Below are positions 46,801 to 58,287 of a stretch of DNA of 64,000 nt, piece by piece. Position 1 is the first letter of the stretch. Each line of letters opens with the position of its first letter. The DNA comes from Amphibalanus amphitrite (lineage: Eukaryota; Arthropoda; Thecostraca; Balanomorpha; Balanidae). The translations under genes and the position numbers were made by a program. The stretch is from positions 186,001 through 250,000 of the forward strand of contig NW_024881994.1 in the NCBI RefSeq assembly GCF_019059575.1, given 5' to 3'. A model generated the notes under the pieces. It did no database searches and was not told the DNA's origin. It worked only from the letters and a program-made list of their open reading frames with translations.

Positions 46801-49441
46801 CACCACAAAAATGACTTTCATATTGTAAGACACCATCCATCAGTATACATCCCGGGAAAACGAAGGCAAAACCATCTTTATGAATGACCAAGAAGCTGCA
46901 AATACGGTCATATGATCCAGCCTTCGATAATAACAGACTTGGAGGAAGGAGGCGGGACGACTACTCCCACCTAAACTGATGCTATCTCGATAAGGAGATA
47001 CAATAACAGATAGCCCATTCCCCGAAGCCAATGGCATATTCTCGGCTGAGGAGTCGAAATTCGGCCGTGTGAAATCCCATAAAAGTTGTGGTAATGACAC
47101 TCCATTTCGTGTTAGACCATATGAGCGTCACGCACCTTTGTGGAGATATTTCAGTGAGTTTCACCCGCGCCTCAGTCGACTTGGGAGCACACGCCGCGCT
47201 GAGTGCCGAAGGGGAGTGGAGGACGCCAAACTGCTCCCGCCGGCAACTCCCGCGGCCCTCGCCATTCATGAGAACCCGAAATTGCCGTATTGCCTGACGG
47301 GACGCACGGCGTGTCAGACTTCATCTCGCTTAATGTGCGGCGAGGGGGCCGGCGGCGGCGGCGGAGGTCGCATCCGCCGACAGACGGCGTCACGCCACTG
47401 ACCGCGCCGCCCCCACCCTGAGACCGCTCTTGGCACCGCCGCCGGCAGGCGGCAGTGCCCGCCGGGCCCCGGGGCCACCCGGGGCCATCACGGTCGGGCG
47501 CTGGGCAGCTGACTCGGCCGCCGCTGATTGGCTGCCGCGCCGCTGAAACGGCCACTGATTGGTGCGCCGCCGGGGCCGGACAGTAGCAGCTGCACACTGC
47601 TCCTGCCGCCCACTGCAGCAAATTAAAGGGAGCGCTGGCCAGCGCGGTTTTATTAGGCCATCTTGGAGGCATGATGTCGGCTTTGGCCGCAGCCTTTCAG
47701 CGCATCGTGGGCAATTTCGCACTAAACACCGGCTGGAGCTCGGGCAAACAGCCGGCTGCAGCCCAAGAAAAACCTTGCCTGCGGCGATTCTCCCTCTCCA
47801 CCGACCCCTAAATGAAGATAATTGACAACTGTTAAATCAAGAGATGCCCCGCGGCAGAGGATACAGGCTCAAAGACGAATTTATATTCATTTCGCTGTCG
47901 GTCAAACTGCGGTCGGAAGCAAAAGAACGCAATAAGGCCTCCGGCCGTTTGTCTGCCCTTGGATAATGGCCATTTGAGTCATTAAAGTTCGGCACTTAAG
48001 GATGCCATGTTCATCAGGGTCTAACGTGCTTATTGCTCGTCAAACCTATTGCAGAAACGGGTGGGTTCCGCTCCCCTGAGCTCAGACGTGTCTAAGCGGC
48101 TTATTATTGAAGCGGACCCCGCAGGCTGGGAAAGCTGCCCGTCGACAAACCCGAACTTCAAGGAGTGGTCCATCTGTAGACCCGCCAGCCAGACGATAGC
48201 GAGGATATGTGATGGCATAAAAGGCAAGAACTGTGAAGTTTATGACCGACAACTTTTTCCTTCAGCATGCAAGGTGTTCAAGAATTCGGAGTCGGTAAAC
48301 TGCCAAGTAAATTGCACCCGCTCCCCCAGTGCGATAGCTTACTTTCTATGGAACATTTACAGTTGTGGAAACGGCCGATGTCTAGATAAACACAGCCCTT
48401 CGTTATCGTTATAGCCGTGTTGGTATGTTTGCAGCACATAACGACATGGCCATGCAAGTCTATTGTTTGGTGAGGAACCTTGGCAAAAGAACGAGGAAAC
48501 GACAACGCTTGGTACAGATTGAGAGACCGCCCACGCCACCTTGACTTCAGTGTCGCATATCGATAGGTGGCTGTCACGCTCTCGTTGATATCAAGCATCG
48601 CAACAGAGGTGTTAGGGGCAAAGTGACATGAGTGTTTCGTTGTGCGTGAACAATGAAAACGCTTGCTTTAAATCTAAGCCCTCGCCGGTGTGTGGCACCG
48701 ACCGCTCGTCTGGTGGAACCCGTTTCCCTGTCTTCCGTGTCTGTCCCCGGCTCTGTCCAGTGTCTGCAGGGTGTTCGCTGTCCACGGGTCACGGCGGCAC
48801 ACCCGTCCGACGGCCGTGCAGCCGGCGCCGGTCGCAGCCATCTCGTCGCCACATCTGCGCCCGGCCGAGCGCGTCGTTTGTTAGCTATGTCCGCGGTGGG
48901 CACATTCGTTACACGCCGATGGCGATCGGCCCGGCCGGCCCCGGTGCAGTACGGAGCGGCACGGGCGGCCACCGCGACCACTTCCCGGAACGGGGCGCCA
49001 TGTGAAGCGCGGTGGCCTGTCGGTCCGTGTATCAGCATAACAGGTCATGTCGCAGCGGCGGGATGGCCGGTGCTGCAGACTGTGCCCAGTCATATCGACA
49101 CGACCGGTACAAACAGACGGCTGGGCTGACCGCCACAGACAGGCTCAGAGGTGACGGGCAGGCAGAGAGAGGAGCTCAGACGTGGACAGATGAACACGGA
49201 ACTCTTGAAGGGGACACGGAGAGATAAGTAGAATGGAGACAAAGTGATATGAGGAAAGTGATGCCAGTTACTGGTGATCGAGCATGGACATTCACTGTGT
49301 CAAACACATCGTGGAACGGTCCTGTTTGGCCTCCGGCGCCGCTGCCGCAGTCCTTCGTTGGCAGCTTATCAGTGACATCTGCGCCCGTGCCGGCACTGAG
49401 TCTCCCGGAGGCCCTCGACTGCAGGCACAATACACAAAGGG
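43848..49441. other. GC-rich region upstream of lft, no gene recognised
   Basis: Strongly CpG-rich for about 1 kb above the lft ATG (promoter-like, no TATA seen), then mixed. Long overlapping frames are composition effects. An AT-rich block at 46.2-46.9 kb shows nothing recognisable. Confidence 0.4.
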
Positions 49442-49486
49442 GCCATTATGTGGCTGCGCGGCGCCGTGCCGCGGCCACATAATGGC
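49442..49486. repeat. 45-nt near-perfect hairpin
   Basis: 13-bp arms gccattatgtggc (49442-49454) and gccacataatggc (49474-49486) enclose a second stem cgcggc-gccgt-gccgcg, separated by a 2-nt bulge; 19 bp pair in total. Confidence 0.85.
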
Positions 49487-50526
49487 TGCGGCGTCGTGCC
49501 GCGGCGGCGCTGCCGTGGCACCGCCCGCGGCGCCGCCACTCGTGTTTGTCACTGCACCGCTGGCCACACGCCGCCCCAGAGAAAGTCGCTGCAGCCGGTA
49601 CCGGCTACCCAAACCCAGACGTCACGCGACTGGGGCCTCAGAGCAGACTCCATCTCTCTCCGCACCCGCCATCGGCTGGGAGATGGCCAAGCCTGGGACA
49701 CGCGGCAGTGGAGCTCCGGCATCGGTCGTGAAACGCCGCACATCTCCACTTAGGTGGTCATAAAGGGAGAGAGTTTCGCCACAGAATCGGACCGCGGCAG
49801 CCCACTTAAGCGACAGCTTAAAAAGCCTTCGGAGCTTTTAAACATTGCGACACAGCTTTTTATAAAAACACTTTACACTGAAGGAACTGCTTGTATGACT
49901 AGCATTCATTCTCCAGACTGCAACATTATTATCTCCAAAGGCGCATTGCCCCACTCTGGTAATCTGACCATGTTTCACATCGGGGCGAGGCTTAAAGGAA
50001 AGAAGCATCGCAATGCAGTTGTGGAATGCCGCGGTGAAGATCATCCCGCACCGCCCTGCTCCCTCCTGCTGCCGCCTGTAATTGTATCTGAACGAGCGGC
50101 GCGGCGGCCGGCGCAGTCACTCGCTGTCCATCAGCGCCACATTATTGCCAGCTCGTAAAAGGCCGCGCACCGGCTGCGGGCGGCCAGCCGCGACCATCGC
50201 TCGCCGCATCACCCCGCGTCCGCGGCACCGGCGCCAGATCAGCCGTCCGTCAGCACTGCCGCGGCGTCTTCCGCCGCGCCGCAACAGCAGAGCAGCAGGC
50301 GCTCGGCCGCAGACGGCGGCGGCATCGCGATGCGGAGTGGCCGCGCGGCCGGTTGATACCATCGGCCGCGCGCTGCGCCGTGGGCTGAAGAACCCCGCCG
50401 CCGCCGCGCCGCCGGCCACATCGTGCTCGTTGGAGCACGCGTTCGGCCGCGCCGCCACAAAAACGCCCTATCTTCGGGCCGTGTGTTGCTTTGACATGGC
50501 CGCTGACCCAGATTCACTGGTGGCGC
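49487..50526. other. GC-rich, no gene recognised
   Basis: No supported feature; very GC-rich from 50.05 kb into the minisatellite. Confidence 0.4.
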
Positions 50527-50790
50527 AGCGCGGCGGCCGGGCCGACCTGCCGGCTGACCGCCGAAAACGGGCCAGCCGGCGGCCGGGCCGGGCCGACCTG
50601 CCGGCTGACCGCCGAAAACGGGCCAGCCGGCGGCCGGGCCGGGCCGACCTGCCGGCTGACCGCCGAAAACGGGCCAGCCGGCGGCCGGGCCGAGCCGACC
50701 TGCCGGCTGACCGCCGAAAACGGGCCAGCCGGCGGCCGGGCCGGGCCGACCTGCCGGCTGACCGCCGAAAACGGGCCAGCCGGCGGAGCG
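50527..50790 (+). repeat. 51-bp minisatellite, five copies
   Basis: The word gacctgccggctgacc recurs at 50544, 50595, 50646, 50697 and 50748, an exact 51-bp period. Copies are almost identical (one gggccgagcc variant at about 50687). The period is a multiple of three and the unit has no stops in several frames, giving repeat-encoded peptides such as GRADLPADRRKRASRRP; I do not consider these genes. Confidence 0.95.
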
Positions 50791-51977
50791 GGGTCGGACC
50801 GGCACCGCATCGGCCGGCTGCTCAGCGCCGCAGCACCAGCGCTCCACGGGCGGGTGAGAGCTGCGAGCACGAGACAAAGACGGGAGATCGTTTTCCTCCA
50901 GCATGCCACGCTGCACCGCACCCAAAGGCCGTGGCCCGCATGGCGTAGCCATGGAGCAACATTCCGGGCCCGTACCGGAAACTTGAGCGTTCGCCAGGGG
51001 CCTGCTCCTGCCTCAGGCCTGGCTCGAAAGAGAATTCTGGCAGCTGCCGCCGGCGGGACAGGGCGGGGAGCGGCACGCGGCACTCCACCCAGCACGGCCT
51101 CCGGTACAGCCCGCAGCACGTCCCAGCACGCCATCCCGCTACAGAGCTGTTTCTGCGCTCAGCGCCAAGGCCTCATCGACTGATTAGTTAGTCTCGTCTA
51201 TGAAATCGACAGTCGAGAAAATGACCGACGATGGGCCTCATCCCTAGAAGTTCTACACTCCAGAGATCATCTCGAGATACTCTCCCAAGACGGAGCCAGC
51301 ACAAGGCCTAGTCCTGCCCAAATGTTGTAACCACTCCTAACATATTCATACACACAGCTGTAAACCGAAATTATGCATTATCCCGGGATGACAAGATAGA
51401 CGTATCACCAGCCAAAATCCCACCACAAGGCGACCGAGGTGATCAGTTGGCCGACGCGGCGTCTCCATCGCCTCTCATACGCGAGCCGATCGAGCACAGG
51501 CGCGGCGGCTCAAACGGATGACCTCGGAACCAGCGCGAGGCGCCTCGCGCTGCTCTCGGTGCGCCATGAATATGTGAGACGGAGACGGGCGGAGGAGAGG
51601 GCGCACGGCGGACCGGCTCGTCCGTCACCGTCCGTCTCGGCCCGCGCCAGAGGTCGACCGGCCTCCGGCCTCCGGCCTCCGCCCTCCCGGCGGCCCGACC
51701 GACGACGATACGGCGCGGCCGACCGAGCCGGAGAATACAGCGACACAGAGCTGCGAGGGACGCGTGAACACCGGGTCCGAAATTAGGAGCTAAAAGGCGA
51801 GAAATTGGATGGCGTTTAGCCAGTGATCCGTCAGAAGTGAGGCTATGATGACGGCGACTCGAGGGCTGGTGGCGTCATATAACCCTCAGAGGTTGGGCAC
51901 GCCATCAAACCCAATCATCATCAGACTCGAGGGCTGGGGCAGCACATGAAGAGAACTGGGATGTGAGTTTGGGAGTG
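50791..51977. other. No gene recognised
   Basis: GC-rich to about 51.75 kb, then mixed. A near-duplicate phrase (actcgagggctgg) occurs at about 51859 and 51926. Confidence 0.4.
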
Positions 51978-52033
51978 GCGAAGTCGGTAGTCAGTGTCGG
52001 CGTTGCAACGCCGACACTGACTACCGACTTCGC
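51978..52033. repeat. 56-bp perfect palindrome without spacer
   Basis: The left arm 51978-52005 (starting gcgaagtcggtagtcagtgt) is exactly complementary to 52006-52033. There is no spacer, and the symmetry stops at both outer ends. Confidence 0.95.
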
Positions 52034-52315
52034 TACGGCCTACGGGAGATGAGATTCTTGCACTGGTTATGCTGGTTACATTGTGTGCGTTAAATACGTC
52101 TGCTATGCTGGTTACGTAGGAGGTAATGCATGTATTCCGTGTCGGTTTTGGTCTCGAGGAGGTCGTTCGTTGCGGGTGGTATTGTTTGCAGCGGCAGGTT
52201 TGATTACGGAAGAGGTGTCGGCTGCGGTAGCGGAGGTGGTGGCGGTGGGCGTGTGCGGTTTCTGCGGCGGCCGTCTGGGGCGGCGCGGCGGCGGGCTGTG
52301 GTTCCTCAGCCGGTC
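52034..52315. other. No gene recognised
   Basis: A G/T-rich plus strand with frames of simple composition leading to the hAT-like element. Nothing else is seen. Confidence 0.4.
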
Positions 52316-52323
52316 TCCGTGAC

Positions 52324-52833
52324 CAGACATGTGCATGGATCCGAGTGATGGATCTATGATCTCAGTGGATCTCGAAGCAAAGTACAGGTTGGAATTTATG
52401 ATCCCACCGGATCCGGCGTGAAAAATACATCTTGGATCTATGATCTCATATGATCTGACGATAAATTAAGAACAACGATCTATGATCTGAGTGGATCCCA
52501 CCGTGCACCACATTTGAAATCATGTTTTATAGGGTTTCTATGCCAATAAATGCCACAAAACTATGGATTATACCGTGCGATCACATAAAATCACTAAAAC
52601 AGTATGTTTGTGAGTTGAAACAAGTGTTTTTTGGGGATATATGTGTTCACAAAAAAATAAGCGAGGATCTATGATCTCACTGGATCTCAAGCAAAAAAAT
52701 GAGAATCGGATCTGTGATCCCTACGGATCTCTCGATAAATTACAGAGCTGGATCTATGATCCCGTCGGATCCGAGATCAGGATCCGTGGGATCAGATCCC
52801 AGATCCATTTTCTCGGATCCATGCACATCTCTG
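52324..52833. mobile_element. Small hAT-like element (510 bp) made of GATC-rich degenerate repeats
   Basis: Terminal inverted repeats of about 22 bp with one mismatch, starting CAGACATGTGCATGGATC at 52324; the right end, read on the minus strand from 52833, starts CAGAGATGTGCATGGATC. A perfect 8-bp target duplication TCCGTGAC flanks it (52316-52323, 52834-52841). CAG-starting ends plus an 8-bp duplication fit hAT. The interior is degenerate copies of ggatctatgatctcagtgg (near 52339, 52434, 52478, 52664, 52755), holding about 28 GATC by eye. No coding capacity. Confidence 0.85.
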
Positions 52834-52841
52834 TCCGTGAC

Positions 52842-53249
52842 CAGCGGCGTGGCGCCACCACCGCAGGCGGGCCGGCAACTCGTGCGGTCTGTGACCTTGT
52901 GCGTACGATGGCGGCGGAGGCGGTGCCGGCGGTGGCCGTTTAATCGCCGCCGCCCTCGTGTGGGCTGAGTCGGCGGGCGGCGCGCGGAGGGCGGACGGCA
53001 GACGGCAGGGGCGGGGCGCACGCGGCGCTCTCGTCACACAGCGGCGCCGGCGGGTGTGCCGATTGGTACCGGGCAGAGCCGGGCCGGCCGCGGCCACTGA
53101 CACCGACAGACGTCAGCGGGCCGCCGTGAGCCGACGTTTTTAACTCCGTCATTCGACACCGGCTGAACGACACCGTCCATCAGCTGTCGCCGGCTCGCCA
53201 GACGGTGTCCGTCTCCCCGCCCCACCCCTCTCGTCTCCCGCTCCCTGCT

Positions 53250-53294
<45 letters not shown>

Positions 53295-56200
53295 TCTCTC
53301 CCTCTCTCTCCCTCTCTCTCTCAGATCCGCCGAACCGGTCGCAGTGAGCAGTGGGCGGTCGGCCGGTTCCTCCCCTGCCTCTGTCCTTATACCGACACCT
53401 CACCCACCCGCCCTGTCCCGTCCCCTTCAGCTTCGGTCGTGCACCCCGTGCTGGTGTCTGAAGACGAGCCAGCAGCGGGCCGCGTCCACGCTGCATCGCA
53501 GATAAGGACAAAGCCAGGAATTACGACTCGAGGCGGCGGTCTTCAGCCCACGTCAGGCCACATTCCTGATGGCGGCGCCGCGTCAGGTGTCTGCCGACCG
53601 GCGGCGCTGCTGAAAGTCGTACCACCCAACCCGGTCATACAGCACCTCCCCCCCTCACCCCCACTCTGACGCACCAGCCACGGGTAGGATCGCGTTTATC
53701 TCCTGCTGACACTCCGACCCCAGCTGGAATCGATCCCAACTTGTCGGCCGATGAAGTCGCTCAGCAGGCAGTATTTTTAGCGGCCGGTCCATTCGTCTCC
53801 GGTAGCTCCATATTTGTCACTGACGGTGTCAGCCAATCCATCGGGGCGACAGCTACCCCGCTGTGCCGCACCACATCTCTCGTCCACGCGCTGTTCCAGC
53901 CATAGAGGCCGGCGCCGGCCGAAAAAGGACGACCTTCGACACACCTCCGATCACATTAAAACCTTCATATCTTCAGGAATTTTCGTTAATCACCTGAGCC
54001 GAGACCGGTGTTCACGGGAATAATAGCATTACGGTATTGCGTTCGTCTGCCTCAATTATGGCGCGTTAATGAATGCGCGGCGAGGTGCGGCGCGCTGCGG
54101 CGAGCGGCTGCGCACTGCGTAGTGGGTACCCCTGCGCGGGCCGGTATCCCGCCCACTCACGCACGCCGGCTATAATGTCCGTTGGTTTAAAAGTCGAGGA
54201 TCAATGGCATTCCTCCGGTCTTTGGTATGCAATTGAGTAAGGTTATCTAATGTCTAACGGCACGCATTATGCATGCCGCGCAGGGCTGCTGCGCCAATGG
54301 CGGGGCCGCCACTAAACAGGGGTTATATTAACCATGACAGCGTCGCCCAGCCCAGCAGCCGTTCGAAGTTTTCTGCACACGGCAGTCCGACGCTCCAGAC
54401 CAGTTCCCACCGGTGACCGGAGCCCGTCCCAGTATTCGGGGACTCGGTTCGCAGCCCAGTATTGAGGGAGTTCTCCCCGTTCCCACGCTCGCTGGGCCGT
54501 GGCGGACCGACGGCCGCCGTGACGGACGATCCACTCCAGTTGGACTGGCTCCGTGCCGCCGGGCCGGGGCTGGAGACAGTCCACTCGACTACCGTCCGTG
54601 ACCGGCGGCCTCGGCACCGGCGAGTCACCGCCGGCCGACGGCCGCCGCCATGGTAACAGAGTCGACCCGGCCTCGTCACAACAGGCCTGACCTTACTCCG
54701 CCCAACACCAATACTGCGCCCACTGCCCTCCCTCCCCACCGGAGCAACTGCAGCGGCCCTGAGGTCAACCCTCCTCACATCGGCGCTGTCCCGCCCTATC
54801 CTGTTCAGCTTCCCCAACCTAAGAGGAGCGGCGGAGTATCCTCCCACGCAACTCTGTACCGCGTCTGCAGTCCTCCACCCACACGATGACATCCGGGATG
54901 CATCAGCAGAAGACGCAGCGGGTCAACTCCGCACAGGAGCTGCAATCGACGGCAATTCCTCTTCGCACGGCAGCCGCAATCACACCGTGCTGATGGCGGC
55001 AGAGAGCAGCCGCGGCCGCAGTCGACTGTGACGAACAACGCGCCGCCGCCGGCCGGTCGTGCCGGGGTTTCCAGAGCCGCGTCTCGCCAGCCGCCCGGTC
55101 GAGACGAGAAGGGATGGCTGAGCTGGCCCGAGGTGAAGTGGCCGCGGACAGGGGGGGGGGGGGAGGGGCTGCAGCCGGTGACCGCTCCCCGCTGCTGCCC
55201 ATGTGTCACCGCACGGCTGGGTGACTGATTGACAGACCCCGCCCGCCTGAGGTCACCCGTCTCCGGCGGTGTCGTCACCAATCTCCGCTGGTGCCGTCAC
55301 CCGTCTGGTGCTGTTTGGTCAAGCCGTCTAGCCGCTCCCCACCCTGTCTGCCCTCTGTTCATGTCGGCCGCGCACAGCGGAGGATTTGCTGCGCGATAAA
55401 GCCAGCCAAGGTCGGCCGATATCATGATTGATTCGGCGGCTGTCGGAACCAGAGCTGCAGCAGTGATCCGGCCGGAGCGTGGCGTTCTGTTTGTGCCAGT
55501 CACGGCTGGCGTGGCCGACACACGCGGCTCGCTCGCAGCTCGCTCTCCGACCGGCGCGGCGGCGGAGCGGGTGAGGCACGTCCTCAGAGCGGCCGGCGGC
55601 TCAAGAGGCGGACTGACTCAGCTCGTCGTGGCGCCGTACCGCCCGCCCATCCGACCTCGGGCCGGCGCGGAGGGCAGGGCGGCGCAGCGACCGCCGCCGT
55701 CAGCCGTCGCTGTGTAATTCAGCCGACAGTCGGACGGCGCGCCGGGCCGGCTGCGTGTCCGACAGGCCGACTGTCGCCGCGCGGCTGATATCAGCGGTGA
55801 CAGCTCAGCGACAGGGCGTCTGGGTGGGGGAGGGTGTGTGTGTAGAGGCCCCAGTTCAGGGACCGGTCCGTGCGCCGCCGCGCTGTCTGCGGTCCAACCT
55901 CAGTCGGTTGCGTGTCTGGCCGAGGGCGCCGGTAGCGCGGCCATGGCCACTCAGACAGGGGCTCGCCGCTGCACGCCGGGCTGTTTCACGCCGTGGGAGC
56001 GCCCTCTGACCCCGCATCCGGCCGACGCTGCAACCGGCTCCATAAAGCGGACACTTGGGGTCGGGCCGACGGCCGCAAACTGCCCGCTCGGGAAGCTGCT
56101 GAGAGCGCGGCCGGTGGGGTGCGGCGCGGCCTGCGGAGGTTCGCAGGCTCCCACCCCGTCTGATTACCGGGCGCGTGTGATGGGTGGTCCGCCGGGGCCG

Positions 56201-57339
56201 CCGGGGCCACCGACTCGGGATGACGGACGCCACCAGTCAGCGCCGCGCCGCCGCCGCCCAGATGGGAAAATAATACAACCGACGCCGCGCACGGCCGCGT
56301 AATGAACATAAATGGCTTTAATAGAGAGGAGACTGGCGGCGCGGCGGCGAGGTCGCGCTCGGCGAGGGCGCGGCGTCTCACGGGCCGGCCGGCAGCTGGA
56401 GGCCGCCGGCCGGCAGACTTCGCCGAACGGCCGGCGGCGCGCGTGAGACGGGGCACGCTCGACCGGCTCCCAGCACGGCCGCTCACCGGTCCAATTAGCA
56501 TGCCAACTGGCAGTGAGCGGCCGACACCTAGGTGCCGGCCGCCGCTGCCGGAGCATGCTCGCAGCTCGTCTGGCCATGCGGGCAGGGCCGGCGGCGCTCC
56601 TGCCGCCCCGGCTACCGGCCTGCCCGTGGCCACTGGGGGCGGCAGAGAGCCGCGCTGCTCCCCGGCCGGCGCAGAGCTGACCGGCTGGCAGCCACTGACC
56701 CCGCCGACCCGGCTGACCCCCGCCCATTGTGAGGTCACCACAGCCGCCTGTGACGACCCGACCGGCCGGATCAGCCGCCGGCTAATCAATTTCGGACGGC
56801 ACTCACTCCGGCCCTGTATGCGCCCCATGCATTGTCTGACTTTTGAATGCCCGCAATTATTTTATATTTATTGACAGCCGGCACAAAAGACGAAGATGCG
56901 CAGTGCTGAGCTATGTCGGGAAGCAAGCGACGTGCAGCATGCCTGAGGAACGGCGCCGTTTTGTGTCTGCACTGCTGCACTGTGCCGTATTGTAGGCTGT
57001 AGTGTACTGTGAGGCGCTGTTCTGAGCCTTCCCTTCTGTTTAATTCATGGAAATGTTTGCAAGTGGCCCTGATATATTTATAGTTGTGTTTTAAAATAGC
57101 GCATATTTGCACTTCCGCTAATCGAGAATGGTTCTTGCAAAAAAAGACGTGAGAAACAACGAAACAATAGAATATGACACAAAGTGGCGGTCTTACATCA
57201 TCGTTTGCAACAAGCGAGCATACCTGAATCTAGACACCCCTCCCAGATTCCGACAAAGGCCGCTGTTTCAAGCTCTGTTGATAACGCCAGCAAAGCGTCT
57301 GACAAATGGCACCTACCTAGTCAGTCCGTAACGACGCTT
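52842..57339. other. GC-rich region, no gene recognised
   Basis: Very GC/CpG-rich with abundant spurious frames on both strands, turning AT-rich after about 56.85 kb. It holds the CT microsatellite at 53252. I found no splice-supported exon or transposon end. Confidence 0.4.
53252..53322 (+). repeat. (CT)n microsatellite
   Basis: An almost pure CT run of about 70 bases with three CCT interruptions. Confidence 0.95.
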
Positions 57340-57343
57340 TTAA

Positions 57344-58283
57344 CCCTCGCCCGTAAACGGCGATCTGCCACCTTCGCCCATGCAGGGGGGGGGTTGGTGC
57401 GACCCCCCCCTTGGCGTTTGAAAACGGAGCGTCGTAGAGCTTAGCGGAAAAAACCAACGGATTGCTCTCAACGAGATCTCGCGATTGGTGGTATATTTTT
57501 TGGTCCTAGGTCAACATTTGACCTACTTTTGACCGGTCAAAGGTCAAATTTTCGGAAAAATAGACTTTTTCAAATTTTCCGCGGCGATTGCGGCAAAACG
57601 GTGGGAGATATCGACTTGAAACCTTCACTATCGTGTTTCTTGATCAATTCTCTATCGTTTGGTATGTATTTCGTTTCCCTAGCTCTAAAAATGGCGCGTT
57701 GGGAGCGCCGGAAGTCGGCAAGGTCACAGTCGGCGGCAGAAATTCGAAAAATCAAAATTTAAATTTTTGAAATCTGATTGTATTTTTGGATTTGGGATGT
57801 CCATTTGCTCCCTATAGAAGCTAATATTGCTGCATATTCCCATTGAGGTGACAAGAATTAGCAAAATAGTGGTTCGGGCGCTTTTCAAAAATAGTGCCGG
57901 ACGCTGTTCCTCTTGTGACGTCATAGCTCCGTGACCTGACCTGAACCCGGTCAAGTTTCTTATACCATATGATAGCCAATACTTGCCCCAACATGCATGG
58001 GAAGTTTCATCACGATCCATCAACCGATGTCCGTACCACCGGCAGGAAACCTCGGGCGTTGGCACTCAGTTTGTGAAAATCCGGCCGGAGGCTGTTCCCT
58101 TTGTGACGTCATAACTCCGTGACCTGACATGACCCGGTCAAATTTTTTTTATCAAAAGATGCGCAAGGTTTGCCCCATAAGGTACCCAAAATTTGGCGGC
58201 GCTGCGCGCCGCCGTTTTTGCACTATTTCCGAAAAACCTCAGGGGGGGGGGTTGCACCAACCCCCCCCCTACATGGGCGAGGG
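57344..58283. mobile_element. piggyBac-like MITE, copy D
   Basis: 940 bp, with ends CCCTCGCCC (57344) and GGGCGAGGG (ending 58283), flanked by perfect TTAA (57340-57343, 58284-58287). Compared with the right end, the left end has about 27 extra bases after CCCTCGCCC before the shared catg/catgc plus G-run. A G-run/C-run hairpin lies inside each end (right: gggggggttg-cac-caaccccccc). It has about seven exact AGGTCA/TGACCT words and several one-off variants. Its right 80 bp align with copy A, including a ggcggcgc-type palindrome at 58195-58215. No coding frame. Confidence 0.85.
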
Positions 58284-58287
58284 TTAA

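Noticed and set aside
48049..48414. Cysteine-rich 121-codon plus-strand frame after an AG acceptor-like site
   Set aside because: No ATG start, no signal peptide, no recognised cysteine pattern and no partner exon.
50082..51183. Frames of 206-288 codons on both strands with a repeating 17-residue motif
   Set aside because: They come from the 51-bp minisatellite and GC-rich flanks; no splice or domain support.
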